From NCBI RefSeq assembly GCF_964019385.1, contig NC_088645.1, positions 17,848,180 through 17,912,179 of the forward strand: DNA of 64,000 nt, read 5' to 3'. The stretch comes from Sycon ciliatum. Lineage: Eukaryota > Porifera > Calcarea > Leucosolenida > Sycettidae. This document shows positions 10,607 to 22,589 of the stretch, one piece after another. Made by a program: the position numbers and the translations under genes. Position 1 is the first letter of the stretch; every line of letters starts with the position of its first letter. The notes beneath the pieces were generated by a model, which did not search any database, was not told where the DNA came from, and saw nothing but the letters and a program-made list of their open reading frames with translations.

Positions 10607-11200
10607 CTCCTGGAGTTTGCGTTCGTTCTATTTTCTTCGCTGTACAATTCCTTTCGGTCATTGATTCCCAACGAGTCTCTGACAGCCTCTGCTATTAATG
10701 ATGATTATAATTGAACACGTTCTGCGCTTACTCTGATAGTTAAATGTAAATAGTTCTCCGTCTATGATGTGGCAGTATGCGGCAGATTGAAGCCTCTTCA
10801 AACAGCCGTATGCCGTTGACTGTTTCAGGAAACGTTAGCGCACAAACAAAAGCAGACATGTACGTCCCACGTGACGTGACGTTGCTGGCAATTCATTCCA
10901 GACAGCGCTTATGTAATTTGTTCAAACATTGCGGACACTGAGCAAGGGACAGACGATAACACACACAACACCTTGGTGCCATGCTGGTGACCAATATCTA
11001 TGTGGCCGAGCCTGTTTGGCATCCTGACCATGATTCGTTGTGTGCAATACGATCACTTTCTTCTGGCTTGCTTATAAAAAAATGTAAGTACGAGATGGCA
11101 CGAAATCAGAGTGTCTCTTCCTTTTCTCACGCTGATTCAGTGAATTCAGGACGGAATTTGACAGCTGGGGTGGTGCTGTTATTTCCTGTGTCGCCATTCC
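10607..11200 (-). promoter_or_regulatory. Gene C first (non-coding) exon and upstream region, inferred
   Basis: Reading on the minus strand, GAACGCAAACTCCAGGAG/GTAAGAAC is a good splice donor at 10607. The same sequence, with the same donor, occurs at 30726 upstream of gene B. Similarity between the two loci continues patchily for about 400 bases further upstream (for example GACCAATAT, GACCATGATTCG, CAGAGTGT and TTCAGGACGGAAT). No start codon precedes the donor in frame, so translation should begin in exon 2. Assignment as 5' UTR plus promoter is inference from conservation and position. Confidence 0.5.
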
Positions 11201-12539
11201 CAGTTGTATGGAAGGTGAGCTACACCAATCTTGGTCAAGCATGGTATCACAGCTGCGGAAATTAGTGACGGCAAAGGACCAGTCAGTGCTTATTTCCGTG
11301 TGCAGTCTTTCCTGCTGCGTGCAACGTGTTTTGTGCATGCCCTTCGCATTTATCAATAAACACGATCGAAGGTCATCAATAGACTGATGGAAGGTCATCA
11401 AGTTCAGCATTTTCGTCGGCTTTTTTCTACGAGTACTTCAACTCCCGAGCTCTTGTGTACATGGCCCAAGATAATAATTATTGATCTTCCGATACGCATG
11501 ATGGCATCGGTGGGGGATGTCATATGGATGTCATGAACTACTCCTCAGTGGGATGAGAGTTGAACGAATTGGACCCACTTGACTTTGCACTTCTTCCAAG
11601 TTCTGGGGGCCAAGGGCTAGTTCAACCTACTACTAGTGCATGATGTGATTCCTCAAATTTGTTTTCACTGATTGAGAGAAAGAAGCAAACGGAAAAAATC
11701 TGTAGAAAACTGACTGCAACCAATTAATTTTCTGCATTGAAAGTACGTCATTGTGGTCTGCCAAGCATGAGATGCAGCTAGGGGAAGCACGCACAACCTG
11801 GATCGTGGCAATGTAGTGTTTCTCAAGCATAATCCATCTCCTTCTCCTCGTCAATAATGCCCATGTAGCCCAATGAAATTCTTTCTCCATCACATTGTTA
11901 TTTGCTTATGCCATCAAGGGGAGGACGTGTGCCTCGTGTTCATGTACACACTTGTATTATTCACTGGTTTTTACTGACGCATCACATATCCAAATCGCAA
12001 AGAAGAAAAAGACAAAGGAGAAAAAGATGAAGCGAACAGATCAGCAATTGAATGTGGATGCACAACAAGCAGTGACGGCATGTTATGCTTAGTAAATCGA
12101 ATTCAAATTGTCTGAACGTGAGGATTCAACACTCTTGTGTCCGCTATACCGTAGTCGTGGTTGACAAATCGAGTACAGGAAATGACGAAAATACGTACAT
12201 GCCTCTAGAACGCTTGCCCAGAAATAACATGCACAATATATGGCAACAATCTGTCATGATAAGGGTGAAGACACGGCGAAATCAGAAATGTCAAACTTTT
12301 GAAAGAACATAAAATTAATATCTATTTAACGAAGGACAATAATGTAAACAATCAGTGTTCCGTTTCTCAGCTGAAGGTACGTGATCAAAAGAGTGGTCCT
12401 GCTTGTGTGATAAGATTTGTATCCGTGGAAGAATGTGGAGAGGTGCTGAAAAGATAATCGTTCTATCAAAAATCCTGTTGGGGAATTGAACGCCAAGTAA
12501 GGTGGATAAGGATTTTCTCTTGCAAGCCTGCGATGTGTG
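11201..12539. other. Intergenic stretch between gene B 3' end and gene C promoter
   Basis: No gene was recognised. A patch near 11690-11740 resembles an intronic patch of gene A at 34890-34940, suggesting either an old shared duplication or a small dispersed repeat. Confidence 0.4.
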
Positions 12540-13042
12540 TCAAGTCTTTGAGCAAATATCTACCTCCTCGTATCCATTGTCACTTGGATTTGTGGTGTTG
12601 CTTAGCCTCACGGCCAGTGGTACATGTAGTGCACTGTCGTCATACACAGGATTCAAGGTCATGCCAACCTGGCTAGTACAGCTGGAAGACACTGTGCTGT
12701 TCGCGTTTGAGTTTCCGATCGTGCACGCACTGTTGTGCACTTCCGATGCGCATGCTGGTAAGGTATACAGTTCATTTGTCGTCAATGTGACAGCATCAAT
12801 CTGGCTTAGACGTGATTCGGGTGTTGTAGAACATCTATACAGCGCTTGATCACGTCCTCTACCTTTCATTCTGGACAGTTTCCTGTTCTTCACACAGCAG
12901 ACTAGGGCCGTAAGTCCCAGAGCTACTGCCAGGATAGAAGCTACTGCTGCCACGACAATATAGGTGGTGGTATGATACGTCGTGCTCTGAAAGGTGCTGA
13001 TGCTTCCTGGTGATATCGTCATGAAAGTTGTTGACGGCTTGC
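12540..13042 (-). CDS. Gene B last exon: transmembrane segment and cytoplasmic tail
   Basis: The acceptor is TTTTCCTTCCAG and the reading phase is 1, matching the EGF exons upstream. The exon gives 168 residues: a short Ser/Thr-rich extracellular stub, a transmembrane helix IVVAAVASILAVALGLTALV, a basic stop-transfer patch (KNRKLSRMKGRGR), then a tail of about 115 residues ending at TGA 12540. The tail holds tyrosine motifs that could bind SH2 or PTB domains when phosphorylated: ELYTLP, NPVYDD (an NPxY box) and GYEEVDI. No kinase or other enzymatic domain is present, so signalling would depend on recruited partners. Splicing to the EGF exons is inferred from phase and order. Confidence 0.75.
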
Positions 13043-13827
13043 CTGGAAGGAAAATCGGAAAATATAGTCAACTCATGAGAAGTCAGAGTATGTGCATGAC
13101 ATAAAAAATGTCGACTACATTTGTATATACAGATTAGGCAGCACAAGTTTCTCTCATTAAGCCATAATTCCCTCCCTGCCATGCCCTAACCTATATTAAT
13201 CGTCCAGCGGTTGAATACAATTATAATTATATTCACTGGTTAAACTTGTCTGCATTAGTCCGAACATTCCAATGTTATTGTCGGCCTTCGTCTCGACGCT
13301 CGCATCAACAGATTTGGTTGCGCTGGGCAATGAATGATACGTTTCCCCAGGGAAACATGTCTCCAGGGACTCGGAGAACAATCATGTTGTACAGAGCTTA
13401 CAGGTCCTACTAACACGGCGAATAGGCAACAATGGGTTCGTTTGGTGGCATGCACTATTGTATTTAGAACATTATGGAGTAGATCATTATACTGTAGAGG
13501 ATATTGGATGCATAGACAAAGAGTGAGTGGCTCTGAATCACGCTGCTTCTAACTAGGGCTTCTCTATAATATTTGTTGCACTGGAAGCGACGAGGCGTCA
13601 GTTTAATCTCTATCCATAGTACTGCATCTCTGCTGCAGTGTTCTAAAATGGGTGCTTCTGGAGCACACATTTAATCAGCCTCCTTCAGCTCAACCCTCAG
13701 TGAAAGACGTGCGTACAAAAGTGCTTCCCACGGTGAGGTGAAGTGGCCATGCTACTGGACCATGTATCATTGTTTTCGTTGCGACTAAACCGTTTTGAAG
13801 AATTCATTGCAAATACTTTCATGGTTA
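13043..13827. other. Gene B intron stretch
   Basis: No exon matching the 30-codon linker exon of gene A was found here, and I recognise no repeat. Confidence 0.4.
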
Positions 13828-14553
13828 TTAGATATCCTTAGCTAAAAAAACGCTAACGTAAACGCAAACCTTTCCGTACTTCGGATCGTTCAAGCTGATT
13901 TTTCCCTTAGCACAAAGTACGTTATCGTTGAGACGAAGTAGTCGTGACAACCATGGCGATATGAATTTTCGTGGAAACAGATGCGGGAAATTCAAAATTT
14001 TGAACCAGGGATTAGTTTGTTGTCGTTCCGAAAGAATACCTTGGCGAGGTCTTTTACTCTGGAATAGCAAAAGCAGGGCGAACATGAGTTTTCGCTGTTC
14101 CCAGGTCCTTGGAAACCCTTTCCTAAACGCAGCACCGAAGACTGTAAGGGTTCTCCAGCTCCAGCACGTCTGGGAGAGGCCGATGAATTTCTTCCTCAGG
14201 AGTGCCGTGGAACTGGTCCTTTGTTTCCCAGATGGGATAGAGGGAGAAAGGCACGAAGCAGAGGACGCAGAAATTGTCAACTGAAAGGCAAAACTCGCCA
14301 AAAAGCTAAATGTCACAAGAGGAAGCAATCTCGACTCTCGATCTCATCTCGATCTGCACGACGTGCTTTTTATCTCCCGCCAGTTACAAAACAATGCGAG
14401 TTTTTGCATTTTTTGCAGAATTTCCATAACGAACGTCGGCCCGTTATTTTGAGCTCTGTAACGTTTTTCCGTTATCCGATAACGTCTTTTGTCACGGCTG
14501 GGAGTGAGTACCGTAAAAGTTAGCGTTATCGTACTTTTGCTAAGGATGTCTAA
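13828..14553. mobile_element. MITE-like element with CCTTAGC inverted ends
   Basis: The left end TTAGATATCCTTAGC is mirrored on the right as GCTAAGGATGTCTAA, with further inverted similarity inward (AACGCTAACG). It is flanked by TA on both sides, which would suit a Tc1/mariner-type insertion, but A/T-rich flanks make this uncertain. The open frames inside are not recognisable. Confidence 0.5.
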
Positions 14554-14789
14554 TAAATAGGGCAACGTTCGCGAGGTACGATGCGAATGCTTGAACAGCA
14601 GCTATGAATTGATGATGCAGTGGTGTCGCCAACCAAATCACTTGGTAACATCTCTGGTACAGAAGAACAAGGACAAGCCTTGATTGTCCTTCTACATGTA
14701 CTTGCTGCGCTGTTAAAACGCGAGATAGTCATAAATCAGACTCGGATGGAGAGCCAAGGATGTATTGGAAGAAAAAAGGACCAACGAAT

Positions 14790-15165
14790 TGCAACAAATT
14801 GAAAACTTCTCCAATTCTTCAATGTACAATGAAGAGTACAATGAGGAGAGGGAAAGGAAAATGTTCGGTTCTCAAATTTCCTAGTGTTCATTTGAACTGG
14901 TGTGGATCACGCAGATGCACGTACTACTACTACTACTACGTTGAAGAAATGTACTACAAGTTACGCTATAATGTCCACTAACACTGCTAGTTACATGGCA
15001 ATCAGCTCATGCGATAACATTGCACGACACGCTAGAGCAGATTGGCAGTTACTACATAGTTGCAGAACGTCAGTACCTTTGGTCAGTGTTGTGGAATGTT
15101 ATCGCATGAGCTGATTGCCAGGTAACTGGTGGTGTTAGTGAACATCATAGCGTAACTTTCAGTTC
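14790..15165. mobile_element. Fold-back repeat family copy
   Basis: Bases 14955-15162 form a fold-back with arms of about 70 bases around GCAATCAGCTCATGCGATAAC and its complement. Related halves occur at about 17790-17965 and 20035-20180. The flanking segment 14800-14900 also resembles 50070-50220, so a dispersed non-autonomous family is likely. Confidence 0.6.
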
Positions 15166-15713
15166 CTTGGTCTTTCTTTTTCTTCCTATAGTCATACATC
15201 AATCTTTTTACCAGCAGTTTTTCCTTCTTCAGTGTACATCTGGAGGACTGTTGAGGGTGGAATTCTACTAAATGCTGGTTTGTCGCGTCAGAAGTGGTGC
15301 TCTTTTCCAGGTTTGCCTAACGGCAGGTTCAATGCGCTTCTCATGTGCTCTGGATAAGAATCCTGGGTTTGTCAAGTGCCCGTCGTTGCGTCCAGGCAGG
15401 GAGTTTGGGGTCCAAATTCATGGTGTCCAACTTGCTTGGGAATTCGTTTTGCTTTTCTTCTCCAGGTCTTTTTGTTCCAAATTATCATATTTTTTCTTTC
15501 AAGTTGGATCAGGATACTACTATTATTTTTTTTACGACACGGTTTGTTTGTGATCGTGACGTTATGCTCGACCTCTGCTGACTATGATCATTTGGAACCA
15601 AACGGAAAAGTGCAATACCAGTTCATATCAACTTTATCAAGACAATGTAAACTTTAGAGTAGGAAAACCCCCAGAATCACTACTATTGATAAGTGTCCTT
15701 GCTTAACATATAC
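15166..15713. other. Gene B intron stretch
   Basis: Nothing recognised apart from T-rich tracts. Confidence 0.35.
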
Positions 15714-15833
15714 CTTGACAAGTTACTCCTGTGTAACCTGAACTACACTGGCAAAGATACGAACTGGGTACATTCTTGTAGTTACTGTGTGTGATGCGTT
15801 GACAAACGCCAGGGGAGTTTGAGCACTCGTCAA
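15714..15833 (-). pseudogene. Decayed EGF exon of gene B
   Basis: This is a close copy of the EGF exon at 18121-18243 (shared [17 protein letters not shown] end and intact donor CAAG/GTATATG). Two defects are visible. The acceptor AG before the first codon is gone: the sequence reads TTTTATATTTTGACGAG where intact copies have AG/ATATTGACGAG. The cysteine codon TGC in the middle of the module is TAC (tyrosine). The first destroys splicing and the second breaks a disulphide, so the exon is probably skipped. Confidence 0.75.
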
Positions 15834-16023
15834 AATATAAAATAGGGGAAAAAGAGGAATGTCAGTGTTGGGAATGGACCTACAAGCGATATTTGCTCAT
15901 GTGGATTGTGCGCCTTGAAAGAATGTCAGACTCCTAAGGAAGCCTAAAACTCAAGAAGCCATGGATATTGCACACATAGATTGAAGTTCAACATGGACAT
16001 TGCAAATCCGAGCGAATTATCAC

Positions 16024-16146
16024 CTTCACAAGGAGGTCCAGAGTATCCTTCTTGGCAAACACATTCATACGATCCGATAGTGTTGTTACATTCACTGTTG
16101 ATTGTATTCTTGCAGATGTCTCTGTCGTCCTTACATTCGTTGATAT
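16024..16146 (-). CDS. Gene B EGF exon 5 (calcium-binding EGF)
   Basis: A 123-base exon, phase 1 at both ends, with acceptor CCTTTCAG and donor TGTGAAG/GTGATAA. It encodes one EGF module of 41 residues beginning DINEC, with six cysteines and the calcium-binding D-I-N-E plus a mid-module Asn. Modules of this type usually stiffen receptor stalks or mediate protein contacts. It is the last intact EGF before the transmembrane exon. Confidence 0.85.
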
Positions 16147-16718
16147 CTGAAAGGAAGGGGGTATTTGTTAGACCCGAGTAACACGAACGTGAGAAGCGCA
16201 GGGACCATCTCACAATTTCGACTTCTTTCGTGACCATTTCTCCTTGTGGTTTACAAGTACCTGTGGTTCCACATTGCTGGTCTGTGTGATGCGTGAAGCG
16301 TCATTTCTTCTGGTTTTATTTTCCTGATGTTACTGTGACGAGAGACCTTTGCCCAGTCTCTCATCTTAGCACTATCGCCAGTGTTTGTCCATCTGATTTC
16401 ACCTCTTCAGCATTGTTACCTTATGAATGGAGATATTGCAGAACCAAATTAATGGCGTCTTTTGGCGTTTTGCAATCGTGTCCTTTGGCGTTATATTTAT
16501 ATTATTTAATTTTTATATTATATCTAAGGCCTAAGGTGTGCGTATGAGGGACAGTGTGTGTGTGCACTGGCGTGCGTGGGTTTACATGGTTGTGCTTCCC
16601 TGGACATTTGCGCCCACTTGTGTGCTGATACTTCTTCAAATGCTTTTGGGGTTCAAGGGTGCTTTGGCTAGATTGGACGTTTCCTATCAACCATATGAAA
16701 TGTATGCTAGCATCTTAC

Positions 16719-16841
16719 CTTGGCAAGGTGTTCCTGTAAAGCCAGACTTGCAAACACATTGATATGATCCAGGTGTATTGTTGCATTGACTGTTAGCAAT
16801 ATTGTTGCAAATACCCGTATAAAGTGTACATTCATTGATAT
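16719..16841 (-). CDS. Gene B EGF exon 4 (calcium-binding EGF)
   Basis: Same length (123 bases) and phases as its neighbours. The acceptor is ACATGCCAG and the donor CCAAG/GTAAGATG. The module starts DINECTLYTGIC and has all six cysteines and the NNTPGSYQC segment typical of calcium-binding EGF repeats. It is closest to EGF exon 3, which suggests recent tandem exon duplication. Confidence 0.85.
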
Positions 16842-17554
16842 CTGGCATGTGAATACAGAAACAGCATTGATATCACCTTCAATCTCACAAATATCATCCA
16901 GCGTATGCCTTCTTTTACAGCGGCCTCGAGAGATTATGCTCAAGCAAGCTACCAATATCAAAACTTCCCACAAATCGTCCATATTCGCGCTCTTAAAAGG
17001 ACACTTGGAAGTAGTGAAGCACCAAAGTTAGCCGACCCTACTGTTTCAACTAAATACCGCCTGATACGTCACCTGGTGATTTCTACACCAAGTAAACTGA
17101 ATCAGAAATCTCTGAAGAGAATGGTGTGTCCACCAACCACCAAGCAAAAGTTACCATTGAGACACGAGCACGCACGTCGGTCCTCTGAAAATACCTATTC
17201 CGCTGAATGTGATTTGAAGAAATTCTCCCCTCGAGTTTGGGAGTTCTCTGTGCTAGTTATAAGAGTTGAAAACCCAGAATGGATGCACAATGTGTGTTGA
17301 AAGTGCTCACGAAGTCACCAAAGCAGCGTGTAGTATACATTACAACAGGGAATTATGGCTGGTTCAGAGTATATAGCAGACTCAGCCTCAGCTCGGGGAT
17401 CAACGGATTTGCTAGTTCAGAGTATTGTAGATCTGAAAGTAACAGTGTCCCACTAGCATGTCAACAGATTATTTCCACTTCAATACGCACAATCTCTCCC
17501 GATCCCATCACGTTCGCATGCCATCAAGATCAATACTATTCAGATAGCCTGTAC

Positions 17555-17677
17555 CTTGACATGTTGAACCTGTGTATCCAGTCCTGCAAAGGCATTGATA
17601 TGAGCCAGGAATGTTGTTGCAGTGACTGTTAGATGTGCTGTTGCAGACACCCGTGTCTGGTGTACACTCGTTTATAT
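17555..17677 (-). CDS. Gene B EGF exon 3 (calcium-binding EGF)
   Basis: A 123-base, phase 1-1 exon with acceptor ATACCCAG and donor CAAG/GTACAGG. It encodes DINECTPDTGVC, NNIPGSYQC and TGYTGSTCQ, giving the six EGF cysteines in the usual spacing. Confidence 0.85.
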
Positions 17678-17789
17678 CTGGGTATGATATTGTCATATAG
17701 AACATAGTGGTCAGGTGCGTAGCCAGGATAGTGATGAAGGGGGGTGCCACGACATTTCTCACACAAAAGTACATACACTCAAGGTTTTC

Positions 17790-17965
17790 CAAGTTGAAAG
17801 ACTGTTGGAGTGCGCATCCAAGATGTGCAAGAGCTGTTAGCCAGTTAGTTGTAGAACATCAGTACCGTCGGTCAGTGTCGTGCAGTGTTATGGCATGAGC
17901 TGATTGTTTAGTAACTGGTGGTGTTAGTGGACATTATAGTGTAACTTGTAGTGCCTTGCTTTTAC
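17790..17965. mobile_element. Half copy of the fold-back repeat seen at 14955
   Basis: The segment around GCATGAGCTGATTG and AACTGGTGGTGTTAGTG matches the right arm of the element at 14955-15162. The left arm is absent or degenerate. Confidence 0.55.
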
Positions 17966-18120
17966 TAGCCTTTTAGTGATTGGTGCAGCCCAGAGACCGT
18001 TTGAAGAGTGAGGATGTATGGATGCAGTTCCTTGGTTCTTTTTATTTTTTATAAATGCGATAATAACAAGTGAAATCTTTAACCAGTACCGTTGATAAAG
18101 TATCCATACTTGACCTGTAC

Positions 18121-18243
18121 CTTGACATGTTACTCCTGTGTAACCTGAATTGCACTGACAACGATAAGAACCGGGTGAATTCTTGCAGATACTATCTGTG
18201 ATATGTTGACAGACGCCAGGGGTGATTGAGCACTCGTCAATAT
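18121..18243 (-). CDS. Gene B EGF exon 2 (calcium-binding EGF)
   Basis: A 123-base, phase 1-1 exon with acceptor CTATCTTTTAG and donor CAAG/GTACAGG. It encodes [21 protein letters not shown] and SGYTGVTCQ with all six cysteines. It is the intact sister of the decayed exon at 15714-15833. Confidence 0.85.
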
Positions 18244-19212
18244 CTAAAAGATAGAGGCAAAAAGGGAAATGGCGAAGCTGAGAACGAATGTATCCGCTTA
18301 CCACTCTGCCCGATGTTGATCAATAATAATTCTTTAGGTTCTCCCCCCCCCCGGCCTTTTAGAACCGGTTTTGGCCGCACTATTAAAGGCCCCAAACTCA
18401 CTTTATATTCCCCAAATATGGGGTTTGTGCTTTCTTCTCCATCCATTTTATCATGGTACTTTACACCCATTTCCAAAACTAGCCGAATTTCTGATCCCAT
18501 ATCCCTTCACCATGTTGCCGTCAAATATGCAAAGGAAGAATATCACAGGTCACACAAGCTTCAGTGTATATGTATCTGCTACTTTAGGTGCATGATCCTA
18601 AACTGGGGTGGGTTGGATGAATGAAGTCAGCGATTATATTGCAACACAATTACCTTTTAGCAAACATTCGACAACATGGACCAGTCCTTGTAAAAGATAA
18701 TTGGTGTGTCCTTGCCACCACGATTCTGCAAGGGTTAGCCTTATAACAACACAATGTTACGCTGAACGTGTTCGATGCATACTTGGTAATGAAAAGGCCA
18801 TGGTTTCCAAAAGTCGATCATCCCATCTTTAGGCTGTCTATAATCAGATATCTTTGATAATGTGATTAGACTTTGATAATTTAATTCTGGATATGCTAGT
18901 TTAGTGCATGGCTACGTTGTCTTGTGATGGCTCAGTGTGGAGCTCTAAGTTTCAACTGATTAGCCTGACTTCTATATGCACACTAGTGCAAGTCCACCCA
19001 GGTATATTCCTGAAGCAAACATGATTACTTCAGTGGGTAAGATATTCAACAGTTCAACATTCAGAAGATTTTGCTAGATGGCAATTTGAACTGGTTTTCA
19101 ACTTTGCGAGTCACAAATTGTCAGTAGCACACTCTGCGACTAATGATAATATACTCCAAACCGTCCAAAGTGATTTAAGAAATGGTGCTGATCGTGAAAT
19201 CAGGTTACTTGC
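18244..19212. other. Gene B intron stretch
   Basis: No exon or clear repeat is recognised. A C9-10 run lies near 18347. Confidence 0.35.
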
Positions 19213-19335
19213 CTTGACACGTTGATCCATTAGTGTATCCTGCATTACAAGAGCATTGGTAACTACCGAATGTGTTAGTACAGGTACCTCTGGGACTAGG
19301 ACTGCAGGTTGTTGCATTCTTGCATTCATCGATAT
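19213..19335 (-). CDS. Gene B EGF exon 1 (calcium-binding EGF), GC donor
   Basis: A 123-base, phase 1-1 exon with acceptor TTACTTGATGCAG. The 5' splice site reads TCAAG/GCAAGT, a GC-AG intron in which the rest of the donor is a perfect consensus, as is usual for functional GC donors. It encodes DIDECKNATTC, TNTFGSYQC and AGYTNGSTCQ. The next exon upstream that fits in phase is the ectodomain exon at 29801-30323, about 10.5 kb away across the duplicated and transposon-filled intron. Confidence 0.8.
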
Positions 19336-20599
19336 CTGCATCAAGTAAAAAAGAAAAACAGCACCACAAATAGAAACAGTACCCTTTCCTACGGCCAAAG
19401 TTAGAAATCCTGTGTCTTTTTTAGTGACTTGAACATTAGGGCTCCTGAAAAATAAAGGCGAGATTTTCAAGAAACATTTGCTGCAGCAAAATGCTGTGCT
19501 TGAACGCATTCGTTTAACTTCGCAATGGCCTTTCGCAGGCGCAGTGTTTGTATCCCAATTCCACACCCCTGACTTCTCGATGTGTTTTTATCAATGCGGT
19601 GATCATTTACTGCCTTTCTCGTTAGTCGTGTAGCTATTGCAGTTTCGACGTTTAGTTTTTGTTAAACATGGGCGATGGGGGGGGGGGGGGGGTACGTCGT
19701 GGGTCATTGTATGAAGAGAGCTTCAGGGCTGGGGACTAGTCACAGAGGAGTTAATCTGCAAAGGTATTGAACTGAAGCTGGATGATGACCGTGCGGTGAG
19801 TGTGTGACTGTTATTATACCTTTCTAGGGCAGGGGTTCTGATTCTCTAGCTTCCCTGGGTGTTGTAGCAGTCATTGTAACATCTCACAGTGTTTGGTGTG
19901 CTGTGCTGGGCAAATATCAGCATTATCATTGCACTTGTTTTCATTATAACCGTTATACACTTATTGAGGACGATAAAGAGGAACATGGCTCGGATGGACA
20001 GCATGGGAAGATGTTAAAGGAAAGAAATAGGACGAAGGAACTACAAGTTACGCTATACTGTCATGCGATAACATTACACGACACTGACTGACGGTACTGA
20101 CTTTTAAAACTGCCAATCACCTCTAACACATCATAGAGGCGCACTCCAACTGCCTTCCAATTTGGAAGGTTTTCAGTTATTAGTACTAACATAGGAGGAG
20201 AAGGTACGCGTAACGAAGACAAGCACAAGCCGAAAGCCTTAGTTGTCGAGAACCTTGGTGGATATCAATACATCAAGGCCATTGCTGAGCCATCGTGCTA
20301 ACAGCAAAACTTCTGTGTGTCCGTTATTGTTGTGAAAGTCCACCACAAAGACCCTCTAAATGTAATAGTTTTGTTGTACGCATCTCGTTGTAGCGACAAA
20401 ACAGTACAGCGACTCCCCCCCCCCCCCCTTTCCCCACCACACACACCAACTCATAGTGGGCAGGGAAGTTCTTGGTGACTATTTGCAAGATATTATCTGA
20501 TCCTAACCGATAGTACATTTTTTCCTCTTCTCTCGCCCCTGTACTGTGACTGGGTTCGTTGGTTTTGCTTTGAAATTCGTCCTATCTCTGAATTTGCTG
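19336..20599. other. Gene B large intron, unrecognised part
   Basis: It contains a G16 run (19677-19692), a C14 run (20415-20428) and, at about 20035-20180, a piece of the fold-back family seen at 14955. No exon was found. Confidence 0.4.
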
Positions 20600-21190
20600 G
20601 CCAAAAATCCTATACATGTATATAGGATTTGAAAATGTGCGCCTTTTATGCCGTTGTTATTGGTCATCATGACCGATAATAACGGCATAATGGTTTTCAT
20701 GGAAGTTGTAAATATGTTTGAGGCATGATGTTTTTACATTTCAGATTCATAGGGCGATAATATTTCTGATGAATACCCATTTTCAGCAATAATTGGAAAT
20801 TTGAACATAATTGTTCAGCTGCTGTCATGGAAAGGACTGAAGCAGTGAATTAAATTTTATTTGCAGAAGAACATTGCAGGTGTGGCACGGGGTGGTTTCA
20901 TGACGACATATCGCACATGCCGTCATGAAACTGCCAGTTTTAAGGATAAAACAAGGTCCAATAAAATCTCAAATCCTATATATAGGATTCGAAAAATAGA
21001 GCACAGGCCTGAGTAATATTGGGCAAGGAGATGAGCCTGAGATGTTAGTGTTTGAAAAAATTATCTTATTCAACTCTCGATATCTACTCAGACCTAGTAA
21101 GGAAGAATTGGTCACATACTTTTTGCTATTCTCATGCCACACCCATTTTGAGTTGAAAAATATGACCAAAATCCTATATATAGGATTTAG
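20600..21190. repeat. Cluster of short palindromes
   Basis: Three near-identical palindromes, AATCCTATATATAGGATT or a close variant, lie at about 20608, 20973 and 21168. Between them are a hairpin with a stem of about 22 bases around ATGCCGTTGTTATTGGTCAT (20645-20692) and a second hairpin GTTTCATGACG...CGTCATGAAAC near 20896-20930. No coding potential is seen. Confidence 0.6.
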
Positions 21191-22589
21191 CAAATTTTAA
21201 AGAGATAACAAAAATACTATTTCTCGCGTTCACATGGACACATCCAAGTGGTCGCATGTGCTAAGAGAACAACATGTATGATATCCGGGTGGATCAGCAG
21301 ACCAAGCGCCCTGCTCGAAGCCCTACCTGTTGTGACAATTGATTATTAATATATAATACTAATAATTATACAATTTTTTACAAGAGGTCGGAGGCGGATA
21401 ATACTTTAATAACGAAGGTACGTGTTGGGTCTTAAGTATCCACGCAAACATACATCCAGTCTAAATAAGGCACTTGTCAAAGTATCCGAACGTTTTCGGT
21501 CCCTTCTCATCAACACCCAACGGAGCTAAGAATCGCACTTCGTCAATCAAGCAACATCTGTCAGCCCGTACCAATTGTCGTGAGTTGTACAGTGATAATG
21601 TGTTCACAAGTCACGTGGTAGATGTGCGTTGCATCTGGCTGTGTTAGAAGCTTTGTATATCCGTAAGTTAGATCCTGAACTTTGTGTACAGAAAGAAAAT
21701 GTGTTGTCCCTACAATTGTTTGGTGTTACTCCTCGTCGAGGTGTTAACAATGTAACTCAATTTGCTCACTATGTTTTTGTCACTATTATTATTTCCTTCG
21801 AGTTTTGTGTCGTGCTGAACTTGATAATTTTCCACCTTGTCACGAGTGTTGTTATCTCGTATCTTTACGCTATATACGTTTTAGTCTTTCCAACTTGAGC
21901 CATTCCCGGTAAAAACATTGATGAGAAGGGACCGAAAACGTTCGGATACTGACAAGTGCCTTATTTTGACTAGATGTGTGTTTGCGTGGATACTTACGAC
22001 CTAACACGTACCTTAATTATACAAATTAATGTTGAGTATTACCTCTACCACTACACTGCGCTCACAGCCGACTAGACCCTCCTGCACACAACCATCACCA
22101 CTGCGAGGACACTTCCGTAGACGATATTACTTTATTCCTCCAGACTGCTGTTCCGCTAATACAGCTCATCAGTGAAGGTAGATGTTGAAGGGTTAGAATA
22201 AGACAAAACTGCTAATTAGATTGTTTTTTACTTCTGCTGTGGCTGTCGACGTCGTGGTGGGGGGGGGGGGGGCGTGAGGTGAGTCTGCAGGCCTTCATGG
22301 CGCTAGGACAAGGGCAATATGCAATATACAGACTCTCACTGGTACACTGATTCTGGCACATAATTTCTGCCTTGATAGTCACAGCGATTGATTTTCGCGC
22401 CGATTTTATGACGTTGCATGCATGTCCCATGCGCGTCAACAGTACTTCACACTTACCTTTTCCCGCGTTATCACCTCAGTTATGCGATTTTTGTGTGTAA
22501 GGGGTGTAGTAGGTTGCGTGTATTGAGGCTCCCGTTTTTCCGTAGTTTTTAGGTAGCTTTTGGGGACTAGCCCCAACAGCCTGGGTGGG

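Noticed and set aside
13828..14328. 166-codon minus-strand frame with a leader-like start
   Set aside because: It lies within an inverted-repeat element, has no recognised domain, and no splice signals connect it to gene B.
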